Below are positions 22,584 through 33,188 of a DNA stretch of 64,000 nt, in pieces. The notes beneath the pieces are model-generated. The model was not told the origin of the DNA, made no database searches, and saw nothing but the letters and a program-made list of their open reading frames with translations. Made by a program: the position numbers and the translations under genes. How positions within the stretch are numbered: the stretch's first letter is position 1; every line of letters begins with the position of its first letter. The stretch is from Calycina herbarum (Eukaryota > Ascomycota > Leotiomycetes > Helotiales > Pezizellaceae): assembly GCA_001414485.1 (NCBI GenBank), contig LLEY01000028.1:372001-436000 (forward strand), in the 5' to 3' direction.

Positions 22584-23866
22584 ATGAAGCTTTCAACATT
22601 CTCAGCGCTGGCGCTTTCTGCTGCTGTTGTTTCCGCTAGATTCGTGGAACAACATGAGAAGGACCAAGTCGTTATCAACGCCAGTGACACCCCGGAAGAG
22701 CAATATCTAATCGAGCTAGCTCCTGGTGAGACGAGGTGGGTGACAGAGGAGGAGAAGTGGGAGTTGAGAAGAGTATGTCTATCTGGAGGACTTCAACCTA
22801 TGATTAAGTATATGCTAATGTATTGTTGACGTAGAATGGACAACAGTTCATGGATATCACCGAGACTCAGGAACTCGGTTCATTCAAAATCGCCTCTTCC
22901 AGAAAAGAGCCATCATTCCCAAAGAAGCCAGTGTTGCAAGATGAATTATCTCCCATGATGAAGAACCTTACCAAATCCAACATGAAGGCCAACCTCGAAC
23001 ACTTTACCTCCTTCCACACGCGATACTATAAGTCGGATTATGGGAGACAATCATCCGAGTGGTTGTTGAAGCAGGTTCAAGATTTGATCTCGGACTCTGG
23101 CGCAGAGGATCACGGTGCATCTGCGAAGCACTTTCCACATCCTTGGGGACAAAATAGCGTTATCGCAACCATTCCGGGAAAGAAGAACTCAACTGTTGTA
23201 ATTGGTGCGCACCAAGACAGCATCAACCTTTTCCTTCCATCCATTCTCTCTGCACCAGGTGCCGATGATGATGGATCAGGAACAGTCACTATTTTGGAAG
23301 CTCTGCGAGTTCTGCTCACTTCCAAAGACATCATCAAGGGGAACGCGGAAAACACCATCGAGTTTCACTGGTACTCTGCTGAGGAAGGCGGACTTCTTGG
23401 TAGTCAGGCAATCTTCACAGAGTACGAGAAGACTGGACGGGATATTCGCGCGATGTTGCAACAGGATATGACTGGTTATGTTCAAGGTACCCTGGATGCT
23501 GGGTTGGAGGAGTCAGTAGGAGTCATCACAGACTTTGTTGATCTCGCTCTTACCACTTTCATCAAGACTGTTGTCACACAGGTAATAATCCCCCCTTAAT
23601 TCCCCGAATCAAACTAATTTACCCTCCTTCAGTATTGCTCTATTCCTTACACCGAGACCAAATGTGGATACGCATGCTCTGATCACGCCTCTGCATCGAA
23701 AGCTGGCTATCCTTCCGCTTTCGTAATCGAGTCTGCATTTGCAAACTCGGACAAGAAGATCCATACTTCGGATGATTTGATCAAGTACTTGAGTTTTGAT
23801 CATATGCTTCAGCACGCTAAACTTACTCTCGGCTTGGTTTATGAGCTGGCCTTTGCAAAGCTATGA
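22584..23866 (+). CDS. Secreted M28 leucine aminopeptidase
   Basis: Three exons (22584-22772, 22835-23581, 23633-23866), all phase 0, give 389 residues. A signal peptide of about 18 residues is visible ([18 protein letters not shown]). A propeptide of about 70 residues follows, as in fungal extracellular aminopeptidases. Zinc-binding and catalytic motifs are present in order: GAHQDS (His and neighbouring Asp), [10 protein letters not shown] (bridging Asp), [10 protein letters not shown] (catalytic Glu and zinc Glu), QQDMTGY (Asp), and [17 protein letters not shown] (the final His). [14 protein letters not shown] has the conserved disulfide cysteines. Length and order match fungal Lap1-type enzymes of about 388 residues. 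It removes N-terminal residues from peptides outside the cell for nitrogen nutrition. Confidence 0.93.
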
Positions 23867-24531
23867 TAAGGCGATCCCTTGTCGGTTTGGTTATTGGTTA
23901 TACTATTAGAGTACAAATTAGATGATTGCGACTATGTCAGCTCTACTGAATAATTCAAGGTTATTGTTCTCGTACAACTGAAACCAGACTTTTGGCATGA
24001 TTTCATGACTGGCCGGTCTCTTCAAGCCTGTTGATGCTTGGAAACATACAGACGGCGTTCGAGAGCGATAGCATCTTTGTTTCGTTTCCGTTTGGCCCAC
24101 GTGGTGATTTATGCAAACGAAGTCTTTTGTTCAAACTCGATTTAACGTTGAATTCATGGCTACATCGTTTGTATAATTATGACACCTTCGCACATGCTGC
24201 AGCACGCACATGCATGATATGGTCATCCGGGGAAGGGGGCAGTGAGACATTTAAAAGGACTCATCTAGACAGTCATACACGTCCCTTCACAACGGCCAAC
24301 GATTGGTCAATGTGACTGTTTGGCGATTACGACCTTCCGATAAGCCGGGTTTCGATAGCTTCCCCGTGTTCTGTCCTCACTTCTCCCGGAGCTTCATTTC
24401 CTTCTAACTTGCCATCCAACTCCTTCCCAGCTTCATCTTCGAACTCTCTCTGGATAGAGAGCTTCTTCTTTCTTGCCTTTAGTACTTGTCTACTGAACAC
24501 CTGTCTGCATAACTTGCAAACGCTTCTTACG
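23867..24531. other. Intergenic, between aminopeptidase and R3H genes
   Basis: 3' flank of the aminopeptidase gene and a pyrimidine-rich promoter or leader (about 24360-24531) of the R3H gene. No gene is seen. Confidence 0.5.
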
Positions 24532-25744
24532 ATGGCTATCTACTCCAGCGTCCCTCCACCTGAGCAACAGGCTGCGTTGCCAACCCAGGCAGCAGCTGGT
24601 TTGACTACTGGTCTTGCTTCATTGTCGATTTCTGCTCCTGCGCAGGGAAGTGGAGTTACGCTTTCGATTCCTCTTGATGCCGCTGCTGAGGCGCTCAAAG
24701 CTGTAAAAGCCAGGAAGGAACCTTTGAGACGGGATAGCATGAAGCGCAGAGAGGCGCTCTTGAAGGGGAATGAAGGCAGTAGAAGAAGGCAACGATGGGA
24801 GAATGGTATGTACTCTTCTTATCCAAATCCTTAGGAGAACTATCCTTATCGCGTCGAGCTTGAATATTCTTGCGCGGGTTTGGGGAGTGTATGCATTCAA
24901 GGTTGGGAGTGATGACGCATCACTCGAGTTGGTGATTTTGGCAATCGATAATCAAGTGAAGTGAAGACAGAACTGAATGCTAACTCGATATCCTCTCCAG
25001 ATCGTTTCCTCCACGTCCCCAACGCCCAACCTCCCCTCCCCTCCGACTGGGAAATCCACCCCACCTACCCCGTCCACAGCGTCCCCTACTACCTCGCCCC
25101 CCTCTGGGACCTCCGCAACGAAGCCCAAGCCAAACACGCCCGCAAGTCCTCCACCGCAACCAAAGCCGCTGCCCGTGACGAACAAAAAGGACGTATTCCC
25201 CAAGAACTCAAGGCCAAGCTCAAGCGTAGCAAAGGCGCCAAAACGCTTCTCCAAGAACTCGAGGAGGAAGTCCGGAAATTCGTGCGCGAACATGAGAAGC
25301 AAGAAAGACAGAGGATGAGTGGGAGGGACTCGGATGATGAGCCGGAGTTGGATAGTGAGGATGAGGAGATTGTGTTTATTGGACGCAATGGGAAGATGAG
25401 TGATGTGGTTCGGGAGGAGAGAGAGAGGGCTGAGATGTTTTTGCAGAGGGAGAAGATGATTTGGGAGGGGGCGGCGGATGATCGGGGGTCGGGCTTTGGG
25501 TATGTTATTCTTCTGCTGTTTTGCTTGATGAGTTGGAAGGCTAATTCTGAATAGACGTTGGCTTGTCCATTCTATTGCTGCCTACTATGGTCTTTCATCG
25601 CGCTCGGTCACTGTTGGTGATCCGGCAAGGAGGGAGGCTTATGTTGGCATCAAAACTCAAGAGGTTAAGATGAAGACTGGTCGGAGGGTTTCTGGTTCTA
25701 GTCTTCAGGGGGATCTTCCACGGCCTTTGTACGGTCTCATCTGA
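24532..25744 (+). CDS. R3H domain protein with R3H-associated N-terminal domain
   Basis: Three exons (24532-24805, 25001-25499, 25555-25744) give 320 residues. A low-complexity Ala/Ser/Pro N-terminus is followed by RRDSMKRREALLKGNEGSRR, then DWEIHPTYPVHSVPYYLAPLW, which fits the R3H-associated N-terminal region. A long charged, probably helical segment with an acidic patch (SDDEPELDSEDEE) follows. The C-terminal exon carries the R3H signature Arg-x3-His in RWLVHSIAAYYGLSSRSV. R3H domains bind single-stranded nucleic acids; a role in RNA or ssDNA binding is inferred. The 195-bp first intron is the longest placed in this part of the window. Confidence 0.82.
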
Positions 25745-26489
25745 CACCCTTTCATTTTCCCGGTTTTCTTTATCGTGAGATGAGGAGGAAAGTGGAAATT
25801 GGAGTGGTTATCAGTCTCTAGACTATGACCTACCTTGTACCTTGTTTGATTATTTTGCGCACCGATGCTATTTGGCGATCGGTGTATTCATGTTTCTGGA
25901 GAGATGGGGAGATAGAAATTCTACCTTTCTCGTAAGTGATGGGCTGAAGCTGCTTCCAGAGAGCTGGCCCATGGATATTGAGGATTGAGTATGCATATAA
26001 TAATATACACCGATGCATATCAATTCTTCATTGGGGGATTTTTGTTTTTGTGATTGTTGACTTGGTGGATTTATGGGAGGGCTTCTCGGGAATTTAGATG
26101 GAAGGAAGGTAGGAGTGAAGTCTTGAAGTGGTGAGAAAATGGGAAATTGGGTAGAGACTTGAAGATGGGCAGTGAGATGGAAGTAGCAAATTTAAAAAGA
26201 AAAGCCAGGGTTCTTAGATATTTTATTTGCGGTAGGAAAAGACGGACTCTTTGCTGTCGTAGAATGCCTTTGCAGACAACTGGGGATTTCGGGGAGTAGG
26301 CCTATACACAAAAAACAAGAGGGGAGCAAAGGGGGAACTACGCTAAAAATAAGCTTAAATTTAGTGCTTTATCCACTTGGTCCCACATTTATATAAAAAG
26401 CAACCATTTTCCTCATCCAAGCTCCTAAAACCAGCAACAGCAGAACGCGCTCCGATCGAAAAGGATCTTTCTTTTGCAGAGCGCGGATC
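25745..26489. other. Intergenic spacer
   Basis: 3' flank of the R3H gene and promoter of the holo-ACP synthase gene. Purine-rich around 26080-26200. No gene is supported. Confidence 0.5.
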
Positions 26490-27816
26490 ATGCCGCCATA
26501 TCTCCCCTTCCCCTCGCCTATGAGAATTGGAACGGATATTTGTAACATCGCTCGCATTCGGCAGCTCGTTGTCAAAGATCATGCGTCCTTCACCAGGAGG
26601 GTATTGACGCCGAGCGAGAGAGACGCCCATAGAAATCGGTTGGCCGTTCCTGAGATGATCAGGCCGATTACCAGAGAGGGGGAACGATTATATGTTCCTC
26701 GCGGGGGAAAAGTGGAGACCCTTCCCCTTCCCGCGCAAACGGTCTTCGACGAGGATGGGAATTATATTTTGACGCTTGCGGAGTGGACTGACCTTTATGG
26801 TCAGATGCATTTGGGTAGACATGCGGTCAAGTATGTTAATTCCTGAGTTTTGAATTTGATGTTTTGTCTCGAGCGAGGTGGGAGGCGACTATCGAGGGGT
26901 TGAGATGTGGCCTTGGATGTCTTTGATTCTGAGGGTCTGATGGCTAATATGGTGATTGGCGAGTAGGGATTATATATGGCCAAAATACACTGATAGAGAG
27001 CTTAGAAACATTGAAGGCCATGCGACGATGAGTGATCTTGAGCTAGCTGGGAAAATTCTAGAAAATAGAGAGAAGAAAGATGAAAAGTTGGCCCGGGGAG
27101 CCTCTGTTGAGTATCCGGATGAAGACCCAGCGAAGGAAGTCGCTTTCGTCACCGAACTTGGCGAGAAGAGAGAGGCGCTTAAAGAGAACCATACCCATGA
27201 AAATCATTTGGCGCTACTTGCATTTCAGAGGAGCAAGAGAGCTAAGTATGCCTATCTCTTCTAATCTCTCTTCCTCCGAATCTTTTGTGAATCGTTGTTG
27301 AAGCACAGCTGACCTTCTTTGATTAGATTATACTTTAAAAAGCTAAAGCGAGGAGAGCTGGAATCCAGCAACGAAGAAAAGCCGGAAACCAAAAAAGAAG
27401 AGCTGGAAGGGATGGCTAGAAATCTCAGAGAAAAGCGTGAGATAGAAAGGCTACTGACGAGAGAGGGTGAGATAACAAGAGTCGCGAGGTTTCTTTCTGG
27501 GAGGTATTTTCCTCCCCTTTCTCCCTTGATTCTAATGATTCTACTGACTGTTTTCCCGCCTAGATGGGCCGCCAAAGAAGCAATCACCAAAGCACACTAC
27601 CATCGACGAATCACACTTCATGATATCGAAATCACGACTCCCGCCAAGAACTATAGCGATGCAGATGCGGATACGGGCTCCTTGCCCCCTGTTGCCGTCG
27701 TCAAATCCGAAGAGGGCGATGAACATCCGTATCGAGAGGTGCAAGTGAGTATCAGCCATGATGGAAATTATGCAACCGCTACGGCATTGGTTTGTGAACC
27801 CAGCCCAGTCAATTAA
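26490..27816 (+). CDS. Holo-[acyl-carrier-protein] synthase (mitochondrial Ppt2/AcpS type) with large insert
   Basis: Four exons (26490-26830, 26967-27245, 27327-27503, 27564-27816) give 349 residues. The AcpS magnesium-binding motif is near the start (RIGTDICNIARIRQL, Asp16), followed by FTRRVLTPSE. The second signature, ARFLSGRWAAKEAITKAH with Glu271, and the C-terminal VSISHDGNYATATAL complete the fold. The enzyme moves the phosphopantetheine arm of CoA to an acyl carrier protein, probably the mitochondrial one as for yeast Ppt2. Between the two halves lie about 200 highly charged residues (Lys/Glu/Arg-rich), where bacterial AcpS has about 45. All three introns fall in or next to this insert. 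No clear mitochondrial presequence is visible. Confidence 0.86.
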
Positions 27817-29351
27817 AGGTAGTCTAAATCACGCCCTTTTGTTTGTTGGTGCTCGCTTGGTTGACGAGGAGGGACAATTGTGTCCTATCATGCCTGATGC
27901 CCAACAACATATCCCAATGGGAAGGAGTGCAATCTGGAAGTGCGTTGGGCCTTCCTGTTGATAATGGAAGAAGTCGGTTTATCTGGCTAGTGTGTTCATT
28001 GGGAGTAATTTGGGGGAGGATGTATGATTATAGGGTTTGCAAAAACGGCACAGCTCCCCTTTTTGATGATGGAGATCTTGGTCTGTCATCGCGAGTCCTT
28101 ATTTAGTACCACATTTACGATATTTTTTTGTTGCTGATGTATAGCTACTGTTTCAAATGGCGATAAGGAAAAGATACCCTTTTGTATAGAAAAGATGTTA
28201 GTTTTCGTTACATTTGTGATTAGTATGCCCACTTGATTTTCAGCTCGATTCTTCTCGCTCATCAATACAAAGTCCTTTTTCTATGGGTCTCTAGAAGGAA
28301 GCCGTTTTTTGAAAGGAAATCAGAGTCAAATTCTTCGTTCTAAATCCGAGAGAAAAGCAGAGTTCTTTCACTCATTGTCTCTTTCCCTCCTCATCGGCTG
28401 TTTCCATTTCCCCATCTTCGCCTTGATGCGGTTCTTCGTCTTGCTTCATTCCTTTCCCCCGAAACCTACGGTGGTTTGCGCGGGGATCTTGGAGGACGAG
28501 ATATATGTTTCCATGTTTGCACAGGCGTTCGTATTGTTGCTTAGCTGTGAGTGGAGGTGGTGGTGGGAGAACTGCTGGGGGAGCCTGGTGAAGGGCTGGC
28601 GGCTGGCCATGGAGTTGGTTTGCTGCCATTTTTTTTTTGTTTCTTCGTTGTTTGGTTGGGGAGCTGTTGGTGGTGGTTCATTCGGGTGATAGACACAGAA
28701 GTACATATATACATGGTCAATGGGTGAAGTTATGCAAGACCCTTGGAGAAGGGTCTACAGCGAAGTTTCAAGCTGGTTGTCTTTGTTTCGTTGGCACACA
28801 ACAGCTTCTTTTCAAATTGGAGATTCTTAGAGAATCGGTAATTTACCTCGGAGAATTTTCTATCTAAAAAGAAGCTATTATGGACGGAGAACAAAATCGT
28901 ACTTGCGAACATCCTAGATCATTTCACACAATTCTTAGTAGAGTATACTCAATGCTCTAAAGGCGGATGCCAAAATCGTTGGACATCATAAGCAGAGAGC
29001 GTATTGAACGGCAATGTATGTGCCTTCTACTTTACAAAGCTACTTATTGTTCTAAACTTCTTCTTTTGAAATAGAAGAGATAGAGGATGATTTTTCAAAA
29101 GTTTACATTTAGTTCAATATTTCGTGTCTCACAATCGCTTGAAGAAGAGGAAACCGTGAATTTGGGGGAGGAAAATGAACACATGTTTTAATTTATTTTC
29201 AAATTGCCGAGATCAAATTAGGGACTATTGTCCTGTTGAAGTATTTGAAACTGACAACTAGTCTAATTAGTATCAACTAAGGAAGAGGTATAGATTCTCG
29301 TAGGTCCTAGCTACTGCGAAGTGGTGCGGAAAATGACTATTGATATCCAAG
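27817..29351. other. Intergenic, 1.5 kb, mostly AT-rich
   Basis: No confident gene; one small minus-strand candidate at 28372-28629 is listed separately. AT-rich from 28860 onward. Confidence 0.45.
28372..28629 (-). CDS. Possible small proline-rich protein (85 residues)
   Basis: An intronless frame starts at ATG 28629 in good context (a run of A immediately before ATGGC). It encodes a Pro/Gln-rich N-terminus (LPPPPPLTAKQQYERL) and an acidic, charged C-terminus. No domain is recognised. Overlapping frames on both strands are also open, so this may be chance. Listed because the start context and composition are protein-like. Confidence 0.3.
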   Translation of the reverse strand: MAANQLHGQPPALHQAPPAVLPPPPPLTAKQQYERLCKHGNIYLVLQDPRANHRRFRGKGMKQDEEPHQGEDGEMETADEEGKRQ

Positions 29352-30497
29352 TTAGTAAAACTGGAAGATATTTGCGATCTCAATTAACCACCGTGGACTG
29401 GGGTTGTGGAGGGCGCGTGGATTGTAACTTGTCTGATCAACCCTCCCCGGACTGTGGCGATACGCATTAATGTAGCCACTACGTTGACGAGAAAACAAGT
29501 CAAAGTGGCCCTGGCACTGAGTGCAAAGGCGGAACTTTTCGTCTTCTCCATTCCAGCAACCTAACCACTGTATGAGACAATCTCTGTCAAAAGAATGACC
29601 ACAAGGAAGTTTGACTACTTGAGTTTCTCTATGGTTTCCATTCGAGGGCGGAAACTCTTGGCCATCAGTTCTATGAAGATGAGGGCCAGTAGGTGCACTC
29701 TCTGGAAGAGATTCGGGGTGTGAATGGGGTTGTGGAGGTAAATCCGGGATTGTTTCATCACCAAACGACTGTAAACAGATGTAGCATGTGTCATCATCAT
29801 CCCTCTTGAGCTCCTTGACGTTGACATCACGAAGGATTCTATCAAGCCGGGTCTTTACTACTTCCTCGGAAGGAGTTCTAGATCGGTGAGGCATGTAGCG
29901 ATCAAAAGTAGGTCGATGCGAGTGATACAAGAACGTCCAGAACCCGAGAATTGCCTTGGTGCAAGCGAAATGGATGGAGGCATAAGTTAAGACTTCTTTC
30001 TCTGAGACATGATCACCTTCATTCAATCGATCAATGATTCGATCATACAACGTCGCGTCTACCAAGATGAGAAAGCCCAAGTCTCGCAATGAGAGAGGTC
30101 CCTCAATTATGAAATCTCGGTAGTCGTTGAAAGAAGTAAAACTGTCTAACCACCACCTTTCTGCAAAGTTGCGTGCAGAAAGCAAGACTTGGTCACAGTA
30201 CTCGTCATCGTTGTCTGTGAGAGGAACTGTTTGATCGTATACCACTTCGTCACGCGGTCTGATTTGTCGTCGCGGATTTTCCCCGCTGGTGGAGGCGGTG
30301 GCGATGAGGCATTCTGGACAGAACCGCTTAGGGTCTGCATAGGACATCGTCAATAAGAATGGACATGGGCCTTCAGTGTTGGGGTTATTCTGTCTGTAAT
30401 CACAAGGTTGCAAGGGATCTATTTCAACAGAATGATAGTCGTCGGCATTGACATGGCGACGACATTCGTAGAATCTAACTTTCCAGGAGAGACACAT
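29352..30497 (-). CDS. RING finger protein, probable E3 ubiquitin ligase, with Asp in place of a zinc ligand
   Basis: Intronless, 381 residues from ATG 30497. The N-terminus has a Cys/His-containing region (FYECRRH, CPFLL, RFCPECLIA). The middle is helical without a known domain. The C-terminal RING has Cys238 and Cys241 (CYIC), a loop of about 57 residues, then Cys299, His301, Asp304 and Cys307 in LPCGHSFDRDCLIQWL, and Cys325 and Cys328 (CTQC). The usual fifth ligand is His or Cys; here it is Asp, as seen at one site of Rbx1. The long loop between ligands 2 and 3 is rich in His and Pro. Such proteins recruit E2 enzymes for ubiquitin transfer; the target is unknown. Confidence 0.82.
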   Translation of the reverse strand: MCLSWKVRFYECRRHVNADDYHSVEIDPLQPCDYRQNNPNTEGPCPFLLTMSYADPKRFCPECLIATASTSGENPRRQIRPRDEVVYDQTVPLTDNDDEYCDQVLLSARNFAERWWLDSFTSFNDYRDFIIEGPLSLRDLGFLILVDATLYDRIIDRLNEGDHVSEKEVLTYASIHFACTKAILGFWTFLYHSHRPTFDRYMPHRSRTPSEEVVKTRLDRILRDVNVKELKRDDDDTCYICLQSFGDETIPDLPPQPHSHPESLPESAPTGPHLHRTDGQEFPPSNGNHRETQVVKLPCGHSFDRDCLIQWLGCWNGEDEKFRLCTQCQGHFDLFSRQRSGYINAYRHSPGRVDQTSYNPRALHNPSPRWLIEIANIFQFY

Positions 30498-31074
30498 TTC
30501 GATAGATTGTTGTTGTTTGAGTGATTATTTTTGGCTAGAAGTTTCTCGATTTCGTATAGAGATTAGATGTCGGTGTGATTGAATGGTCTTGGATGGATGA
30601 AATGTGTATTGCACCTGCGGGGGTGCTGTCTTATATCTCCATCGAATATCATTGTTTTCAAAGCTTCCTTTCCCACTTTGAGCAACTCAAAGCTCTTTAC
30701 CTACTCCACTCTACATTATAGTCTAGAGGTACGACAAAGAGAAAGGTGCTTTGATTGCCATCTTCATTGTTGTGTTGTGACTGGACACCGTTGTTGTTTG
30801 TGTAGTTTTGACAAAGGATTGCCATTCGAAAGACTCATCAATCCAGTCACAAAGTCATTTCAAGTTCAGAAATTGAATAAAATTTCATTCTGTGATTGGA
30901 TGGGATATTTACGATGAAGTGGCTTTGAAATGGAATATATCGTGCAAATTAATAACTCATCGGATGTGGTGAAGTACTAAACAGCTGTATATGACATAAA
31001 ACAACTCCAACAAAAAACCCCGAAATAAAACCCATCTCAACACTTTTACGATTTTCAAGTCTGATTATCATACC
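30498..31074. other. Intergenic, between divergent genes
   Basis: Shared promoter region of the RING gene (minus) and the hypothetical gene at 31075 (plus). No gene is supported. Confidence 0.5.
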
Positions 31075-31698
31075 ATGATGTTGCCCAAGCCAGCCTTCGA
31101 AGAGTTTGATATTCCAGTTGCTAAGATACATGCACCAGTCGTCCCGAAGAATATAATAGCCGAGCCAGTTCAAATTCCACTGACACCTAGGACTGAAAGA
31201 ATCAATACCAAGGCATTTGACCTTCTTCGTATTCCAGAGCCTGAGTACAAAAGTGCAGAAGATTGGGACGATATCAACGAAGCATGTAATCATCCATACA
31301 CTCTGAAACTCAAGTCCATGGAAATTCGAAGCGCGCAATTTGCGGATCGAGCAGCAAAATGGAGACAGAAATGGTTGGAAAGGAGTCCCGAAAAAGAAGA
31401 GAAGAAGAGAATAATCATCGAATTCAAGAACGAAGACCCGACTAGACCAATTTCTGATGCTCTCCAGTCCGCGTTGAAGGAGGAGTCGCAATTCGAGAAA
31501 CCGCGCATCAAGAGGGAAGGAATCGATACATCTGTAGAGGAGTTAGCAGAGGAGTTAGCTGGTTGGGAGATATTGGATGAGTCCGATTTGATAGAAAGAC
31601 GAGGACCTAGCTTAGCTGAGATGGTTATTGCTACTAGAGAACTCTCACCGGAGTGGGATGAGCTTGATGACGATATACAGAGCACACAGAGTCTCTGA
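31075..31698 (+). CDS. Hypothetical protein, charged, intronless
   Basis: 207 residues from ATG 31075. It begins with a Pro/Val-rich segment (FDIPVAKIHAPVVPKN), has a central basic helix (FADRAAKWRQKWLERSPEK) and an acidic C-terminal half ending in DELDDDIQSTQSL. No signal peptide, membrane segment or known domain. It is the first of three intronless plus-strand genes in a row (31.1, 32.3 and 33.2 kb). Codon use and length support a real gene; function unknown. Confidence 0.62.
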   Translation: MMLPKPAFEEFDIPVAKIHAPVVPKNIIAEPVQIPLTPRTERINTKAFDLLRIPEPEYKSAEDWDDINEACNHPYTLKLKSMEIRSAQFADRAAKWRQKWLERSPEKEEKKRIIIEFKNEDPTRPISDALQSALKEESQFEKPRIKREGIDTSVEELAEELAGWEILDESDLIERRGPSLAEMVIATRELSPEWDELDDDIQSTQSL

Positions 31699-32297
31699 GG
31701 AAGCACCACTTGATTCTGGAGATATTTAAAGATATTTGGAGGGTTTATGAGTAGTTTTACAGTGTCTGGAGTATATTAAAGCTCGATGAGTGGACTTTTA
31801 TTGAAGGCCCAAGAGTGATATCGTCAAGTAGGGGCGTTGGATTAATCGGGGTTTAGGAACTCTCGGAAATGGCTTAGAAGGTCTCAATTGTACAATCACG
31901 CAACCATGAAGTAAACATGGATCCAATTACTCTAGAAGTATAGCGCAATTGGTGAGATTCTTTGAGACCTTATTGAGAAACGTTTTGCTAATTTGGGCTG
32001 GTTGAGCCAAATTGTGCCTCAATGGAAAGATCTCCCAAACAGAACTACCAGTTTTGTTCCAGCAAAAAATGGATTCACCGATAAGCTTCCGAGTGAATGT
32101 CTTTGTCAGTTGATAGATTCTACCTTGTTCTAGTCGCTCTACTCTTTGTTCCATTGTTTTCCAGACAATAGAATTGCACATTGATAAATAGAATTCGGCA
32201 GCAAACGAGGTTCTTCCTTCCCAGGTACTTCTAGCATCTCTTCACTATCGGAGATCGAAGCATTGAAGCAATTAATTCACGAAATATAACACAAACT
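31699..32297. other. Intergenic spacer
   Basis: AT-rich flank between two hypothetical genes; no gene is seen. Confidence 0.5.
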
Positions 32298-32765
32298 ATG
32301 CAGAATGAAGAGATTCGAAAACGGAATGCGGAACATCGTGCCAAGCCCTTATCCGAAGTCGCTGCTGCGGGTAGAACCCACGAAAGGAGAGGAAGCTATC
32401 CAAAAGAATGGTTCAAAAAGCTTGGGAAGAAGCTTGGGGTTAGTTCTGAAAAGCAATCAGAATTGCCAGAGACTGCTTCTTCTGAATCCCAGAAACCCCC
32501 AAAACGGGTAAGATTTAGCGAAGATGTCGAGGTTATCCATCCCTCACCTTGGTTCTTGCGAGGGAAAACTGGACCAGAAAAAAAGCAAAAGGGGAACGCA
32601 TCGCGGGGAGGGTTTAAAGAAGGCTCTGATGACGAGGAAGTTGAAAAGAATTTACGGAGGGCTAGAACGAACTGCTTTTTGAACAAGAACGCTATTCTAT
32701 CTGTTTCCGTCTCCGTTCTAGAACCAGACCCCGGGTCTGTGAAGGATAAAAAGTCGGACCGTTGA
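32298..32765 (+). CDS. Hypothetical basic protein with PP1-docking (RVxF) motif
   Basis: 155 residues, intronless. It is Lys/Arg-rich with no predicted globular domain. The clearest feature is KRVRFSEDV at residues 69-77, a strong match to the [RK]xVxF motif that binds the catalytic subunit of protein phosphatase 1, followed by acidic residues as is common. SYPKEWFKKLGKKLG (residues 33-47) could form an amphipathic helix. A role as a PP1-targeting or inhibitory subunit is inferred from this short motif only. Confidence 0.58.
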   Translation: MQNEEIRKRNAEHRAKPLSEVAAAGRTHERRGSYPKEWFKKLGKKLGVSSEKQSELPETASSESQKPPKRVRFSEDVEVIHPSPWFLRGKTGPEKKQKGNASRGGFKEGSDDEEVEKNLRRARTNCFLNKNAILSVSVSVLEPDPGSVKDKKSDR

Positions 32766-33188
32766 GCCAAGTTCAACCCGGTCTTCTTACTACCACCATG
32801 TCTGGCCGACAGGTAAGTAAAAATAAATCAGTCTGAACAATCCCGTAGCCTGTATTCTAATTATGAATTGAAGCATTGTGACTCGTAGAGCCCTGTGACT
32901 CGTTGAGAAGATATGTGTAGACATCACGAGAGTGTGATGATTCATGTGAAGTAAAGTTTCGTGTGAATAATTTTGAACAACTTTGTCTAGTACTCACAGC
33001 AGTAAAAAAGCCATTCATGTTAGAGTATTTATAACAAGAGAAAAGTTTTACTTCTTAAGTGGATAATTCCTGTTTGGTTAGTTCTCTAAAACTAATAAAT
33101 ACTCCGTGAGGGAGTTCTTTTGACGGGTGGAAGTTCTTCAGCTCGCTTTTTTTGTTGAGATCTTATCGGCTCTTACAGAGATTCAAGA
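32766..33188. other. Intergenic spacer, AT-rich
   Basis: No gene is seen between the two RVxF-containing genes. Confidence 0.5.
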
